Assembly: GCA_016841425.1 (NCBI GenBank)
Contig: JAENZE010000007.1
Coordinates: forward strand, 1 to 64,000
Length of the DNA stretch: 64,000 nt
Reading direction: 5' to 3'
From: Syntrophomonas sp.
GTDB lineage: Bacteria > Bacillota > Syntrophomonadia > Syntrophomonadales > Syntrophomonadaceae
Part shown: positions 32,770 through 41,469 of the stretch, one piece after another
How positions within the stretch are numbered: the stretch's first letter is position 1
Layout: every line of letters begins with the position of its first letter
Notes under the pieces: generated by a model
Told to the model about the DNA's origin: nothing
What the model saw: only the letters and a program-made list of their open reading frames with translations
The model's database searches: none
Position numbers and translations under genes: made by a program

Positions 32770-33828
32770 ATGCCAAAAAATAATAAGTTCTATAACGCAG
32801 CCAGAATGATGTTGGTGGGAGTGTTGATATGTTGCCTGGCCTTAGCCGGCTGTGGCGGACAGGACGAAAGTTCTCAGTCTGATGATACGAAAGAAGTTCT
32901 GGTCCTGGCCGATGCCAGCTGGGATAGTATCAAAGTGCACAACCGTATTGCCGGGTTCATCATTGAACATGGATATGGTTATCCTACTCCCGAGTACACC
33001 TTCGGTGATACCCTGCCATTGTTACAGGGGACTGCCAAGGGTGATGTGGATATTTACATGGAAGTCTGGGCCGATAATATTAAGGAAGCCTGGGAAGCAG
33101 CTCTGGCTGATGGTTCTGTAAAAAACCTGGGACCAAGTATACCTGATGGCCCTCAGGGCTGGTGGGTACCTACCTATATGATCGAGGGTGACTCTGAACG
33201 TGGAATTGAACCTGTAACCCCGGACCTCAAATCAGTAAGTGACCTGCCCCAGTACTGGGAGTTGTTTAAAGACCGCGAGGTTCCGACTAAAGGACGTTTT
33301 CACAACAGTCCTCCCGGTTGGATTTGCACTGAGATCAACGAAGTTAAAATGAAGACCTACGGTTTGGAAGATACCTATAATGTTTTCAGCACCGGTTCAG
33401 ATGCAGCCCTGGTTACTTCCATGGTAACTGCTTACGAAAAGGGTGAACCATGGGTTGGCTATTACTGGGAACCTACCTGGGTTATGGGGAAACTGGACAT
33501 GACCATGCTGGAAGAACCGACCTATGACGAAGCTGTATGGAATGACGAGACTAACCGGGGCTGTGCCTATCCGCCCGCACAGGTATTGATCGGAATTAAC
33601 AGCAGTATGGAGGAAAAGGCTCCTGATATAGTAGAGTTTTTAGATAACTATTCAACCACCCTGGCCCAGAACAACGATTTCCTGGCCTACATGAATGACT
33701 ATGAGGGAGAAAACAGTGAAGAAGCTGCAGCAGTATATTTCCTTAACACCTATCCTGAAGTTTGGAAACAGTGGGTTTCGGAAGATATTGCCGCAAATGT
33801 TGATGAAGCACTAAAAGAGGTGGAATAG
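32770..33828 (+). CDS. proX: glycine betaine/proline ABC transporter, substrate-binding lipoprotein
   Basis: A 352-residue protein. The signal with lipobox CLALAGC is followed by an OpuAC/ProX-type binding domain: LVLADASWDSIKVHNRIAGF, DIYMEVWADNIKEAWEAA and GWWVPTYMIEG. The aromatic-rich GEPWVGYYWEPTWVMGKLDM could supply the Trp/Tyr cage for quaternary amines. Start ATG 32770 behind GCGAGGAGGTTTCTTA; the frame from 32743 includes the Shine-Dalgarno sequence and is rejected. It is the first gene of the transporter operon. Confidence 0.9.
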   Translation: MPKNNKFYNAARMMLVGVLICCLALAGCGGQDESSQSDDTKEVLVLADASWDSIKVHNRIAGFIIEHGYGYPTPEYTFGDTLPLLQGTAKGDVDIYMEVWADNIKEAWEAALADGSVKNLGPSIPDGPQGWWVPTYMIEGDSERGIEPVTPDLKSVSDLPQYWELFKDREVPTKGRFHNSPPGWICTEINEVKMKTYGLEDTYNVFSTGSDAALVTSMVTAYEKGEPWVGYYWEPTWVMGKLDMTMLEEPTYDEAVWNDETNRGCAYPPAQVLIGINSSMEEKAPDIVEFLDNYSTTLAQNNDFLAYMNDYEGENSEEAAAVYFLNTYPEVWKQWVSEDIAANVDEALKEVE

Positions 33829-33829
33829 A

Positions 33830-34744
33830 ATGACCAACGGTTCAGAATACGCGATTAAAGTGGATCATCTCTGGAAAGTATTCACTGCCGATAAAAAATT
33901 CAATTTTAATGCCAGTGACGTAGAAAGATACATTGCAGACGGTGCTGTAGCAGCCGTCCGCGATGTCTCCCTGCGGATTAAACAGGGCGAAGTTTTTGTA
34001 ATCATGGGCCTTTCCGGGAGCGGTAAATCTACTCTAATACGTTGTCTGACCCGCTTGATAGAGCCAAGCTCGGGAAAGGTAATGATTAACGGTAAAGATG
34101 TTATCCATATGGATAGCCAGGAACTGACTGAATTCCGCCGTACTGAGGCTGCCATGGTCTTCCAGCACTATGGTCTCCTGCCCCATCGAACGGTTTTAGA
34201 AAATGTTTCTTTTGGTCTGAAACTGCGCGGTGTGGAAGTAAAAATACGGGCGAAAAAGGCCCGGGAGGTCATAGAAAAAGTAGGCCTGGACGGATGGGAA
34301 CAGCACTATCCGGCTCAGCTTTCCGGGGGTATGCAGCAGAGAGTGGGCATAGCCCGAGCCCTGGTTCAGGATACTGACTTGCTGCTAATGGATGAACCTT
34401 TCAGCGGTTTAGATCCCTTAATAAGGAGGGAAATGCAGGACGAACTAATAAGACTGCAAAATGAATTACACAAGACAATTGTTTTTGTTACCCATGATAT
34501 AAGTGAAGCGGTACGTTTGGGAGACCGAATGGTAGTAATGAAAAACGGAGAATGTGTTCAGGAGGGCAGACCCCAGGACATAATTCTGAACCCCGTAGAT
34601 GAATATGTACAGAAGTTTGTTCAGGACGAACAGCGGATAGCCCTGATGATGGAGAACCGTGATAAAAAGAGCAAAGTTCGAGTTCTGGAAACCCATACCG
34701 GGGAAAAAACTGATCGAGCCAAAGTCAAGCTAGGGAGGGGCTAG
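33830..34744 (+). CDS. proV: glycine betaine ABC transporter ATP-binding protein without CBS domains
   Basis: A 304-residue ATPase. It has Walker A GLSGSGKST, the Q-loop FQHYGLLPHRTVLENV, signature LSGGMQQRVGIARAL and Walker B LLLMDEPFSGLDP, then the H-loop VTHDISEA. The N-terminal FTADKKFNFNASDVERYIAD is typical of the OpuAA/ProV group. Usual members are ~400 residues with C-terminal tandem CBS domains; this one ends with a short charged tail and lacks them. It starts 1 bp after the proX stop. Confidence 0.92.
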   Translation: MTNGSEYAIKVDHLWKVFTADKKFNFNASDVERYIADGAVAAVRDVSLRIKQGEVFVIMGLSGSGKSTLIRCLTRLIEPSSGKVMINGKDVIHMDSQELTEFRRTEAAMVFQHYGLLPHRTVLENVSFGLKLRGVEVKIRAKKAREVIEKVGLDGWEQHYPAQLSGGMQQRVGIARALVQDTDLLLMDEPFSGLDPLIRREMQDELIRLQNELHKTIVFVTHDISEAVRLGDRMVVMKNGECVQEGRPQDIILNPVDEYVQKFVQDEQRIALMMENRDKKSKVRVLETHTGEKTDRAKVKLGRG

Positions 34745-34745
34745 G

Positions 34746-35618
34746 ATGTTTCCACAATCTTTTCATTTTCATATTGCACCCATGATAACCGACCTGGTTA
34801 AATGGCTCCTGCATACCTGTGAACCGGCCTTTGATGCATTTAACGATGTAGTCCTGGCCATGCTGCTTCAGATTGAAGCAGGACTTATAATAGTACCGTG
34901 GTGGGTATGGATAGGGCTGGTAACCATCCTGTCCTGGCAGATAACCAGGCATATTGGTAAAACCCTGACTCCAGCACTTTTGTTGCTGACTATTGGAGTC
35001 TTCGGTTTATGGGCTGTAGCTATGGAAACCTTATCAGTAATTATTGTAGCAGTTATTATTTCCCTGACAGTAGGTATACCTTCCGGCATACTCATGGCCG
35101 TATCAGAGCGAGCCAATACCTGGTTTACCCCGATGCTGGACGCCATGCAGACCATGCCCAGTTTTGTCTATCTGATTCCAGCCTTGATGTTCTTCGGACT
35201 GGGTAAGGTACCAGCCGTCCTGGCCACCTTTATTTATGCGGTTCCGCCCGTGCAAAGACTTACTAACCTGGGAATCAGGCAGGTTTCTGAATCTGTCCAG
35301 GAGGCAGCCCTGGCCTTTGGTGCCACCCCGGTGCAGCTGATGCGGGAGGTCAGACTCCCCCTGGCTTTACCTTCTATACTAGCAGGTGTAAACCAGACCA
35401 CCATGATGGCACTGGCTATGGTGGTAATCTGCAGCATGATCGGCGGTGGAGGACTGGGAGAAGAAGTTTTAAAAGCCGTAAATCAGATTAATGTAGGAAA
35501 AGGCTTCGAAGCCGGATGGGCCATCGTAGTACTGGCTATCGTCATCGATCGGATCAGCCAGGGAATAGCCCAACGCTGGGACATCTCCAGCAAAGAGCCC
35601 AGTTCCAATCAGGCCTAA
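34746..35618 (+). CDS. proW: glycine betaine ABC transporter permease
   Basis: A 290-residue protein with about six to seven transmembrane helices. The ABC permease loop is EAALAFGATPVQLMREVRLPLALP, preceded by DAMQTMPSFVYLIPALMFFG. It starts 1 bp after the proV stop and completes the proX-proV-proW transporter, which imports glycine betaine or proline betaine as compatible solutes. Confidence 0.92.
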   Translation: MFPQSFHFHIAPMITDLVKWLLHTCEPAFDAFNDVVLAMLLQIEAGLIIVPWWVWIGLVTILSWQITRHIGKTLTPALLLLTIGVFGLWAVAMETLSVIIVAVIISLTVGIPSGILMAVSERANTWFTPMLDAMQTMPSFVYLIPALMFFGLGKVPAVLATFIYAVPPVQRLTNLGIRQVSESVQEAALAFGATPVQLMREVRLPLALPSILAGVNQTTMMALAMVVICSMIGGGGLGEEVLKAVNQINVGKGFEAGWAIVVLAIVIDRISQGIAQRWDISSKEPSSNQA

Positions 35619-35629
35619 ATAAATCAAGA

Positions 35630-35735
35630 GAAACCAGAGGACGGTACCTCTATCTTGCTCTAGCAAGACAGGGGACCGTCCCTTCTACTTTCTGCCGGGA
35701 GGAAACTGAGGGACTGTCCCCTTTCCTTAGCCCGA
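35630..35735. repeat. cluster of GGGGAC-family fragments
   Basis: CTAGCAAGACAGGGGACCGT plus CCC and GAAACTGAGGGACTGTCCCC occur in tandem with a degenerate GAGGACGGTACCTC, just after the permease stop. Confidence 0.6.
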
Positions 35736-35786
35736 AAATACCTCTTCACTGCCTGCCGTTCTCGAAAATTTCAAGCGCAACTTGAC

Positions 35787-36272
35787 TCAGCTAACCACCC
35801 TAACTATCCCAGTGCTCAACACCATCACAGCCACCGCCGCAATCAAATTACCAAGAATTATCGCCGTAACAGCCCACTTAAACCGGATATCCAGCAAAGC
35901 CGCAATAATAGTCCCGGTCCAAATCCCGGTCCCCGGCAGCGGAACCGCCACAAACAAAACCAACCCCCAGGCCCCGTACTTCTGAATATTGCCACTCTTG
36001 CCCAGGGAACGTTTGATAAACCTGTTTACCGCATTCTTAAACAGCCTGGTACCCCGCAAATAATTAAACAAAGGCCGCACACCAAAAAAGATAAACGGCA
36101 TCGGAATCATACTGCCGATAAAACTTATAACCGCAGCATTAAGCGGAGACAACCCCATAGAAATACCAATAGGGATTGCCCCCCTCAGCTCAATAACCGG
36201 CAAAGCCGCCGTCATAAGCACCGTCAACTCTATAGTTAATAAACTAAACAATTGTTTAACAAAATCTTCCAT
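35787..36272 (-). CDS. small multidrug export protein family (COG2426)
   Basis: A 161-residue protein with four to five hydrophobic segments. The N-terminal TAALPVIELRGAIPIGISMG motif, GSMIPMPFIFFGV and VAVPLPGTGIWTGTIIAALL are characteristic of the 'putative small multi-drug export protein' family, whose transport function is not well shown. The ATG at 36272 lies 6 bp after GGAAGG; a longer frame to 36371 runs through repeat sequence and is rejected. Confidence 0.8.
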   Translation of the reverse strand: MEDFVKQLFSLLTIELTVLMTAALPVIELRGAIPIGISMGLSPLNAAVISFIGSMIPMPFIFFGVRPLFNYLRGTRLFKNAVNRFIKRSLGKSGNIQKYGAWGLVLFVAVPLPGTGIWTGTIIAALLDIRFKWAVTAIILGNLIAAVAVMVLSTGIVRVVS

Positions 36273-36285
36273 GTGCATCCTTCCA

Positions 36286-36422
36286 GGGAAACCGAGGGAC
36301 TGTCCCTCGTGTTTCCCGTCTGCAGTGGGGACATTCCTGCCACCACATAATGGGGACATTCCTTCAAGCAAAGTACTTCAAGGAAGGTGTGTCCCCTGAC
36401 CTTAGCGGGTTGGTGTGTCCCC
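36286..36422. repeat. palindrome (tag GGGAAAC) plus 71-bp element, copy 1
   Basis: GGGAAACCGAGGGACTGTCC plus CTCGTGTTTCCC (36286-36317) is a single palindrome. At 36352-36422 a 71-bp unit starts GGGGACATTCCTTCAAG and ends GGTGTGTCCCC. It is repeated at 37665-37735 with four differences, in direct orientation, on the other side of the glycerol-3-phosphate dehydrogenase-like gene. Confidence 0.85.
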
Positions 36423-36487
36423 TTACCTTATTCTGAGAACCTCATGTTAGCATCGGCAAACCATGGTGCCAACTAACTTTCTCATTA

Positions 36488-37609
36488 CTAGCTGCCAACA
36501 ACCCCCGCCACTTCCTCAGCAGTACTCAAGCAAGTCGTTAGCTTCCCCCCATAAACCTGAATAACCTTAACCCCATCTTTATAACTCACATCAATCTTAT
36601 AATCCCGGCTCATACGATTAAGATCAGAAACCTGCTTCTTCATGATCAAAGGCCTTATCCCCAGGAAAGTACCACAGATATCCCCTTCGCTGATTCCTTC
36701 CAACAAATAATCGTTAGCGCATCTTATCAAGTAATCAATATCTTCTTTCTTAACAGCAACATCATCACAGGCCCCATTCTCCATGCGCTCAGTTGTCCCT
36801 ATAATCGTTTGCTTATCTTTCCATGGTATCATAAAAAAGATCCTCTGATCAGCAGTCTGCAAAAACATACAGTCCGGAACCAGCACTTTGTCAATGATGA
36901 TATGTATTCCGCTGACATTTACTATATGGTAATTATGAGGGAGATCATAGCACTCATTAACTTCATCGATCCAGGGTCCCGAAGCATTGATCAGATGTTT
37001 AGCAAGTAAGGAGTGTTCCCCTTCATCATCCCGGCAGGATATAAGCACCTGTTTAGCATCAAATTTAATGTCATCGATCACGCAGTTTTCCTTTACCACG
37101 CAGCCCTCGGCTTCAGCATCGTGCGCTATCCTCCGGGTCAGCAGCAGATCATCAGTTTTCCCATCAAAATACATAAAGACCTTCTTCAATCCTGTGCTTT
37201 TAATTCCGGAGAAACGCCTAATGAACTCCTCTTTACGGATAGAACGAGCCGCATAGGAAGGCTCCCCGGAAAAAATATCATAAAACCTCAAACCAATACG
37301 TATCATCCACCAGGGCCGCGGACTATCCTCATATACCGGCAGATAAAAAGGCACTATCTTGATCAGGTCTGGATAAAGCTCACACAGCCGGCTCCTATCC
37401 TTTAAGGATTTCTTCACCAACCCAAACTGCCCACTTTCCAGGTATCGCAATCCTCCGTGAATCAGCTTAGAACTATTGGATGAGGTCCCACAGCCAATGG
37501 TCTTCCGCTCCAGTACCGCCACCTTTTTCCCCTGCTCAGAAAGCAGCCTGGCCACCGCACAGCCATTAATACCCGCACCCAGTACAATACAATCAAAATT
37601 CTCCCCCAT
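36488..37609 (-). CDS. FAD-dependent glycerol-3-phosphate dehydrogenase-like protein, short form
   Basis: A 373-residue protein. The FAD-binding CIVLGAGINGCAVARLL is followed by GTSSNSSKLIHGGLRYLE, the GlpA/GlpD signature, and MIPWKDKQTIIGTTERMENG. It ends at VIQVYGGKLTTCLSTAEEVA, so the C-terminal alpha-helical cap of GlpD (~500 residues) is missing. It probably oxidises glycerol-3-phosphate or a related 2-hydroxy compound with a quinone or flavoprotein acceptor. Near-identical 71-bp repeats lie on both sides of the gene. Confidence 0.85.
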   Translation of the reverse strand: MGENFDCIVLGAGINGCAVARLLSEQGKKVAVLERKTIGCGTSSNSSKLIHGGLRYLESGQFGLVKKSLKDRSRLCELYPDLIKIVPFYLPVYEDSPRPWWMIRIGLRFYDIFSGEPSYAARSIRKEEFIRRFSGIKSTGLKKVFMYFDGKTDDLLLTRRIAHDAEAEGCVVKENCVIDDIKFDAKQVLISCRDDEGEHSLLAKHLINASGPWIDEVNECYDLPHNYHIVNVSGIHIIIDKVLVPDCMFLQTADQRIFFMIPWKDKQTIIGTTERMENGACDDVAVKKEDIDYLIRCANDYLLEGISEGDICGTFLGIRPLIMKKQVSDLNRMSRDYKIDVSYKDGVKVIQVYGGKLTTCLSTAEEVAGVVGS

Positions 37610-37664
37610 TAAAACACCTCACCATTCCCTGCAAACCGAGGGGGAATCGGAGAACTGCTGCCAT

Positions 37665-37735
37665 GGGGACATTCCTTCAAATAAAGTACTTCAAGGAAGG
37701 TGTGTCCCCTGACCTTAGCGGGCAGGTGTGTCCCC
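37665..37735. repeat. 71-bp element, copy 2
   Basis: Differs from 36352-36422 at four positions. It contains the internal stem TTCCTTCAA / TTCAAGGAA around TAAAGTAC. The remaining gap, 37736-38040, holds further fragments (CAGGGACTGTCCCTG near 37864, GAGGGATTGTCCCTC near 37899) and no gene. Confidence 0.85.
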
Positions 37736-38048
37736 GATCCTTAGCTTGAGAACCTCACACTACTTTCCACCAAACTCGGCTACACTTATGGCCAGACTGT
37801 CCCCTCTGTTTCGCGTCAAGCGTAAGCTTGACTAAAAGACCCCATGTAACCTGGGAAACATCAGGGACTGTCCCTGCTGTTCTGCGTTAGCGGAACTGAG
37901 GGATTGTCCCTCGTGTTTCCAGTTTGGCGCAGCTAAACTCAGGCTTCCCTCTTCCGAAAATAATTATCAGCAACCCCGTCCCCCTGAGGAAATATTGCGT
38001 ATATATTTCTTAATTTTAACCAATATTACTTAAAAAGGAGGTAATATT

Positions 38049-38252
38049 TTGCAATTAAGTGCTAGAAACCAGTTAACTGGTCGTATTAAATCTATTGAAT
38101 CTGACAGCATAATGTCAGAAATAGTTATGGAAGTAGCTGGAATGGAGATTTGTTCCACTATAACAACTAATTCAGTTGAACGGCTTGATCTCCATATAGG
38201 AGATCAAGCAACCGCTATAATAAAATCAAGCGAAATAATTATCTCCAAGTAA
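38049..38252 (+). CDS. mop: molybdenum-pterin/molybdate-binding protein (Mop/molbindin)
   Basis: A 67-residue single TOBE/Mop domain: LSARNQLTGRIKSIESDSIM at the N-terminus, SEIVMEVAGMEICSTITTNS in the middle and GDQATAIIKSSEIIISK at the end. Molbindins form hexamers that bind molybdate or tungstate and buffer it in the cytoplasm. With the MoSto-like protein at 10.7 kb and the two MOSC proteins it points to active Mo/W handling. TTG start at 38049, 7 bp after AAGGAGG. Confidence 0.9.
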   Translation: MQLSARNQLTGRIKSIESDSIMSEIVMEVAGMEICSTITTNSVERLDLHIGDQATAIIKSSEIIISK

Positions 38253-38336
38253 ACATTACTTGGAACATCTTCAAGTAGGTGAAAATTTACCCCAGTTTTT
38301 CATCGATATATAATTATAACATTATCCAGATCTTTC

Positions 38337-38369
38337 AAGAAACAAACCCCACCTTGGGGCTTGTTTCTT
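38337..38369 (+). terminator. terminator after mop
   Basis: AAGAAACAAACCCC / GGGGCTTGTTTCTT with a 5-nt loop, followed by ATTAATTTATTTTTT. The rest of 38370-38593 shows no gene. Confidence 0.75.
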
Positions 38370-38593
38370 ATTAATTTATTTTTTAACTCATATCTCCCTG
38401 ATATATCATCTCCGGCGGCATAAAATTGCTGCTTTCGCTGGGCAGCTTTCCCGATTCTAACTGAAAACTCTCGTTCAGCATCATCAACCCACCCTTTAAT
38501 TAGCAGGGAATAATGCTATTCGATTACCCCCAACGGTGCTGGTCCTCTCAACTTCACATGCCTGCGGCAACAAGTCCTTTCCCTCGTTGCTCT

Positions 38594-39526
38594 TCATCCT
38601 GGGCGGGTGGCACAAAAACAGAGGGGACAAGCTTGGTTTAACCTGTAATGAACCGTCCACTGGGTTTTTCGGAATAATTGAAACCTGCGGAATAAGCGGA
38701 GCCAGCCCAGTTTTTCTTCATCAGCATCAAAATATGACCAGTCATCTAAAAACTGAATACCGGAATTCCAGGTTTCCATTTCTTCACTACTTCTGATGCC
38801 AAAATTAAAAGTGGCACCTGACCCTAGATGCAGTTCTTTCTGCATTTTGAAATCTATTATCTTCTTTAAAAAAGGTTTGCCCAGCCATACCTCATTGAAT
38901 ACTTCGCAAACCAATTCAGACCCGGGGTACTGCGACTGAAGCTTTAACACCAGCGATTTTACGTCTTGGTCATGAAGGTACATGAATACCCCTTCAGCCA
39001 CAAACAGATAGGGACCCCGGCCATGCCGGCCGAGGATAGCCATCCAATCATGATCCAGTACGTCACATCCGATAAAATGATAGCGTTCATTTTCAGCCAT
39101 GAGCTTTTTCTTGATAGATATCACCTCAGGGAGATCCAGATCATAGAATGATGTCCGGCCGTTATCAATGCGCCAGAAACGGGTATCCATCCCACAACCA
39201 ATATTGACTACCACTCCTGCTGGAGAATGGTTTAGAAAATAACTAACATATTCATCATACTTTTTCGCACGTATCGCAATGTGAACGATCAGGTTTTTAT
39301 CGAGCTTGCCACGTGCTAATCTCCTAAAGAGGTTATTGTCTGAATGAGACAGCTTCTCATTAAATTTTTGAACAAGTTCCACTGACATGGGATCTACAAG
39401 GATAGGATTTTGCGATTGACTTTCCAAAGCATGACAGTAAAGGGTTACAAACAAGGTAGCAGACACATCGTTAACTTCTATATCAAGCGGTTCTGCGGTT
39501 CTTTCCATATCATCCAACCTCTCCAT
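38594..39526 (-). CDS. SAM-dependent methyltransferase, leucine carboxyl methyltransferase type
   Basis: A 310-residue protein. GVVVNIGCGMDTRFWRID is the SAM motif of the LCM/PPM family, with FYDLDLPEVISIKKKL and FVAEGVFMYLHDQDVKSLVL following. These enzymes O-methylate small molecules or carboxyl groups; the substrate here is unknown. The C-terminal dozen residues (ACPLCFCATRPG) are encoded by a palindrome-family fragment at about 38605-38640, which also supplies the stop. The native end is probably just after the VHYRLN segment. The start context is AT-rich and uncertain. Confidence 0.8.
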   Translation of the reverse strand: MERLDDMERTAEPLDIEVNDVSATLFVTLYCHALESQSQNPILVDPMSVELVQKFNEKLSHSDNNLFRRLARGKLDKNLIVHIAIRAKKYDEYVSYFLNHSPAGVVVNIGCGMDTRFWRIDNGRTSFYDLDLPEVISIKKKLMAENERYHFIGCDVLDHDWMAILGRHGRGPYLFVAEGVFMYLHDQDVKSLVLKLQSQYPGSELVCEVFNEVWLGKPFLKKIIDFKMQKELHLGSGATFNFGIRSSEEMETWNSGIQFLDDWSYFDADEEKLGWLRLFRRFQLFRKTQWTVHYRLNQACPLCFCATRPG

Positions 39527-39723
39527 TATGCGCCAATTTTTACTATTATAGTATTTATCAAGACCATTGTTAATATTATGTATCAGTTTATAATAAGAGG
39601 CCGGAATAAATAGATTATAATTATTAATATGGTTAGAAAAGGCAGGCGAATAAAGTAGGGGAGTTTCAGGCTAAGAAATGGGGTATGCTGTAAGGTTCAA
39701 CAGTGATAAATGGGGGGAGAAAT

Positions 39724-40245
39724 ATGATACGTATAGGGATAATAGGGGAATCAGGGGATATACCACCTGAATTAGGTAAACTGGCCGAAGAAATCGGTCG
39801 TGAGATAGCCACAAGGGGAGCAGTCCTGCTGACCGGAGGAACTAGTGGAGTTATGGAAGCGGTATCCAGGGGGGCAAAATCCGCAGATGGATTAGTAGTC
39901 GGAATTCTTCCGGGCGATACCCTGGAACTGGCTAACACATATATCGATATCCCTATCACTACAGGTTTGACATTCGATTATCGGAGTATGATACTAATAC
40001 ATTCCTCAGACGCGATAATCATGGTCGGAGGCAGAAATGGTACTCTGGGTGAGCTCTCCTGTGCCTACCTGAACAAGAAACCCACCGTGGTGGTCGAGTC
40101 TTCAGGAGGATGGGCGGCACAGATAAAAAGCATCGCCTATGAAGGATGTTATCTGGATGACAGGAGAAATGTCGAGCTGAGTTTTGCTCAAAGCGCTAAA
40201 GAAGCCGTAGATATAGCCTTTAAAAGCGCTCATACAGGACAATAG
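39724..40245 (+). CDS. LOG/TIGR00725-type Rossmann protein
   Basis: A 173-residue protein. It shows IRIGIIGESGDIPPELGKLA, GAVLLTGGTSGVMEAVSRGA and VGGRNGTLGELSCAYLNKKP, matching the lysine-decarboxylase-like (LOG) superfamily nucleotide-binding fold. The catalytic PGGxGTxxE motif appears as VGGRNGTLGE. Members hydrolyse nucleoside monophosphates or bind nucleotides; the exact role is unknown. Start ATG 39724 behind GGGGGGAGAAAT. Confidence 0.8.
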   Translation: MIRIGIIGESGDIPPELGKLAEEIGREIATRGAVLLTGGTSGVMEAVSRGAKSADGLVVGILPGDTLELANTYIDIPITTGLTFDYRSMILIHSSDAIIMVGGRNGTLGELSCAYLNKKPTVVVESSGGWAAQIKSIAYEGCYLDDRRNVELSFAQSAKEAVDIAFKSAHTGQ

Positions 40246-40278
40246 CCAGCTCTCCCCAAGAAGAAGCAGGGACGTTCT

Positions 40279-40752
40279 TTATCTTTTTACCGCGCTGCTG
40301 ACCAGGTATATCAGACTGATCAAGACATAACCGGAGAAATCCAGGAGGATATCTTCTCTGCAGCCGGTACGGCCGCTGCTGTATAGCTGCTTGGTTTCGT
40401 CCAGGCCGGCTACCAGCAATACCAGCATTCCGACAATTATCCATCTTATAAACGAGTTTTTGATGGAAGGCCTGGCAGCCAGGAGCAGAGAAAGGCCGAA
40501 CAAGCCATAAATAGTTACATGGGCCAGCTTGCGGATCACAAATTGTATGAAAGCTACCTTATCCGTGTGACTGTTGATCACCCGGTTGTGGTAGGTAAAT
40601 TCTATAGGCGGCAGATCTTGTACCACTGAGACCAATCTTTCGTTCTGCTCTATAAAGGGGCTGATATCCTGTTGGTTGAATTGCTGCTGAGAAAAATAGG
40701 TAATGCCTGCGAGAAATATGAGTACAATAATCCAGTTCCAAAATTGATGCAT
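40279..40752 (-). CDS. VanZ family membrane protein
   Basis: A 157-residue protein with about four hydrophobic helices. KLAHVTIYGLFGLSLLLAA and GLDETKQLYSSGRTGCREDI are the VanZ signatures (conserved K-H-F/Y and D-E...R...D). Family members are linked to teicoplanin resistance or envelope functions. The ATG at 40752 follows TTGGAG; the frame to 40839 runs through the repeat element at 40772-40830. Confidence 0.85.
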   Translation of the reverse strand: MHQFWNWIIVLIFLAGITYFSQQQFNQQDISPFIEQNERLVSVVQDLPPIEFTYHNRVINSHTDKVAFIQFVIRKLAHVTIYGLFGLSLLLAARPSIKNSFIRWIIVGMLVLLVAGLDETKQLYSSGRTGCREDILLDFSGYVLISLIYLVSSAVKR

Positions 40753-40771
40753 TATACACTCCAAGTTTTTA

Positions 40772-40830
40772 GAAAGCAAGGGGACGTTCTTTTTGCTTGC
40801 CGGAAGCAAAAAGAACGTCCCCCTGCTTCT
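40772..40830. repeat. inverted pair of palindromes (tag GAAGCA)
   Basis: GAAAGCAAGGGGACGTTCTT plus TTTGCTT, then GGAAGCAAAAAGAACGTCCC plus CCTGCTTC. It lies between VanZ and the hypothetical membrane gene, ending 5 bp from the latter's stop. A weaker fragment is at about 40257-40285. Confidence 0.85.
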
Positions 40831-40835
40831 GCTTC

Positions 40836-41183
40836 TCACAACGAGTTTTGATATATATATACTGCAATACCGGTTATTAATAGAAAACTCACTATTATTA
40901 TTGTATTAATCTTGCTCTTCTTCTCTTCATCACTCAAATTGCTCCACTGCATCCAAGTTTCATTCCATTTACTGCGATTGAATAAGCCAATAAGAGTTAG
41001 GAATATACCTAGTATAGTAAGCACTTCATTACCAATAGGAATGCCTACAGTTGTCCACATTATCCCCACTATGAACAAACCGAGATAATGCGGTTTATTC
41101 CTTATCTTACCTTGCTTGGCCAGGAGTACAACCACAATAGCCAGTATTATGATCGATACCAATATCCAGATTTTAGGGTTCAT
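40836..41183 (-). CDS. hypothetical membrane protein
   Basis: A 115-residue protein with about four hydrophobic helices: an N-terminal anchor (IWILVSIIILAIVVVLLA), two short central ones (LGLFIVGIMWTTVGI; VLTILGIFLTLIGLF) and a C-terminal one (IIIVSFLLITGIAVYIY). A soluble loop with SKWNETWMQWSNLSDEEKKS separates the last two. I do not recognise it. Confidence 0.7.
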   Translation of the reverse strand: MNPKIWILVSIIILAIVVVLLAKQGKIRNKPHYLGLFIVGIMWTTVGIPIGNEVLTILGIFLTLIGLFNRSKWNETWMQWSNLSDEEKKSKINTIIIVSFLLITGIAVYIYQNSL

Positions 41184-41441
41184 GTTCTTAATCTTCCCCC
41201 TTCTTGCATTTCTGGGATATTACTTAGTCTAGCATCTGCGTTTCCTGACCCTTAGATACCTGTTTGGTTGCAGGCAAAATGGCAGAGATTTTCCGGCGGC
41301 AAAACTATACATAAGTCAGGTATTGGCCGCTGACTCTAGAAAAAAGGTTAAAAATTAATGATTTGAATATAAACAAGTCATCTTTTTTGAAAAGCTCGGA
41401 TAAAGATGACAATTGAGCCGTCTTTGGCTTCGTCCTGTCAG

Positions 41442-41469
41442 GGAAGCAAAAAGAACGTCCCCTTGCTTC
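41442..41469. repeat. single palindrome abutting a stop codon (tag GAAGCA)
   Basis: GGAAGCAAAAAGAACGTCCC plus CTTGCTTC ends one base before the stop codon of the histidine kinase gene (41470-41472 on the minus strand). Confidence 0.85.
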
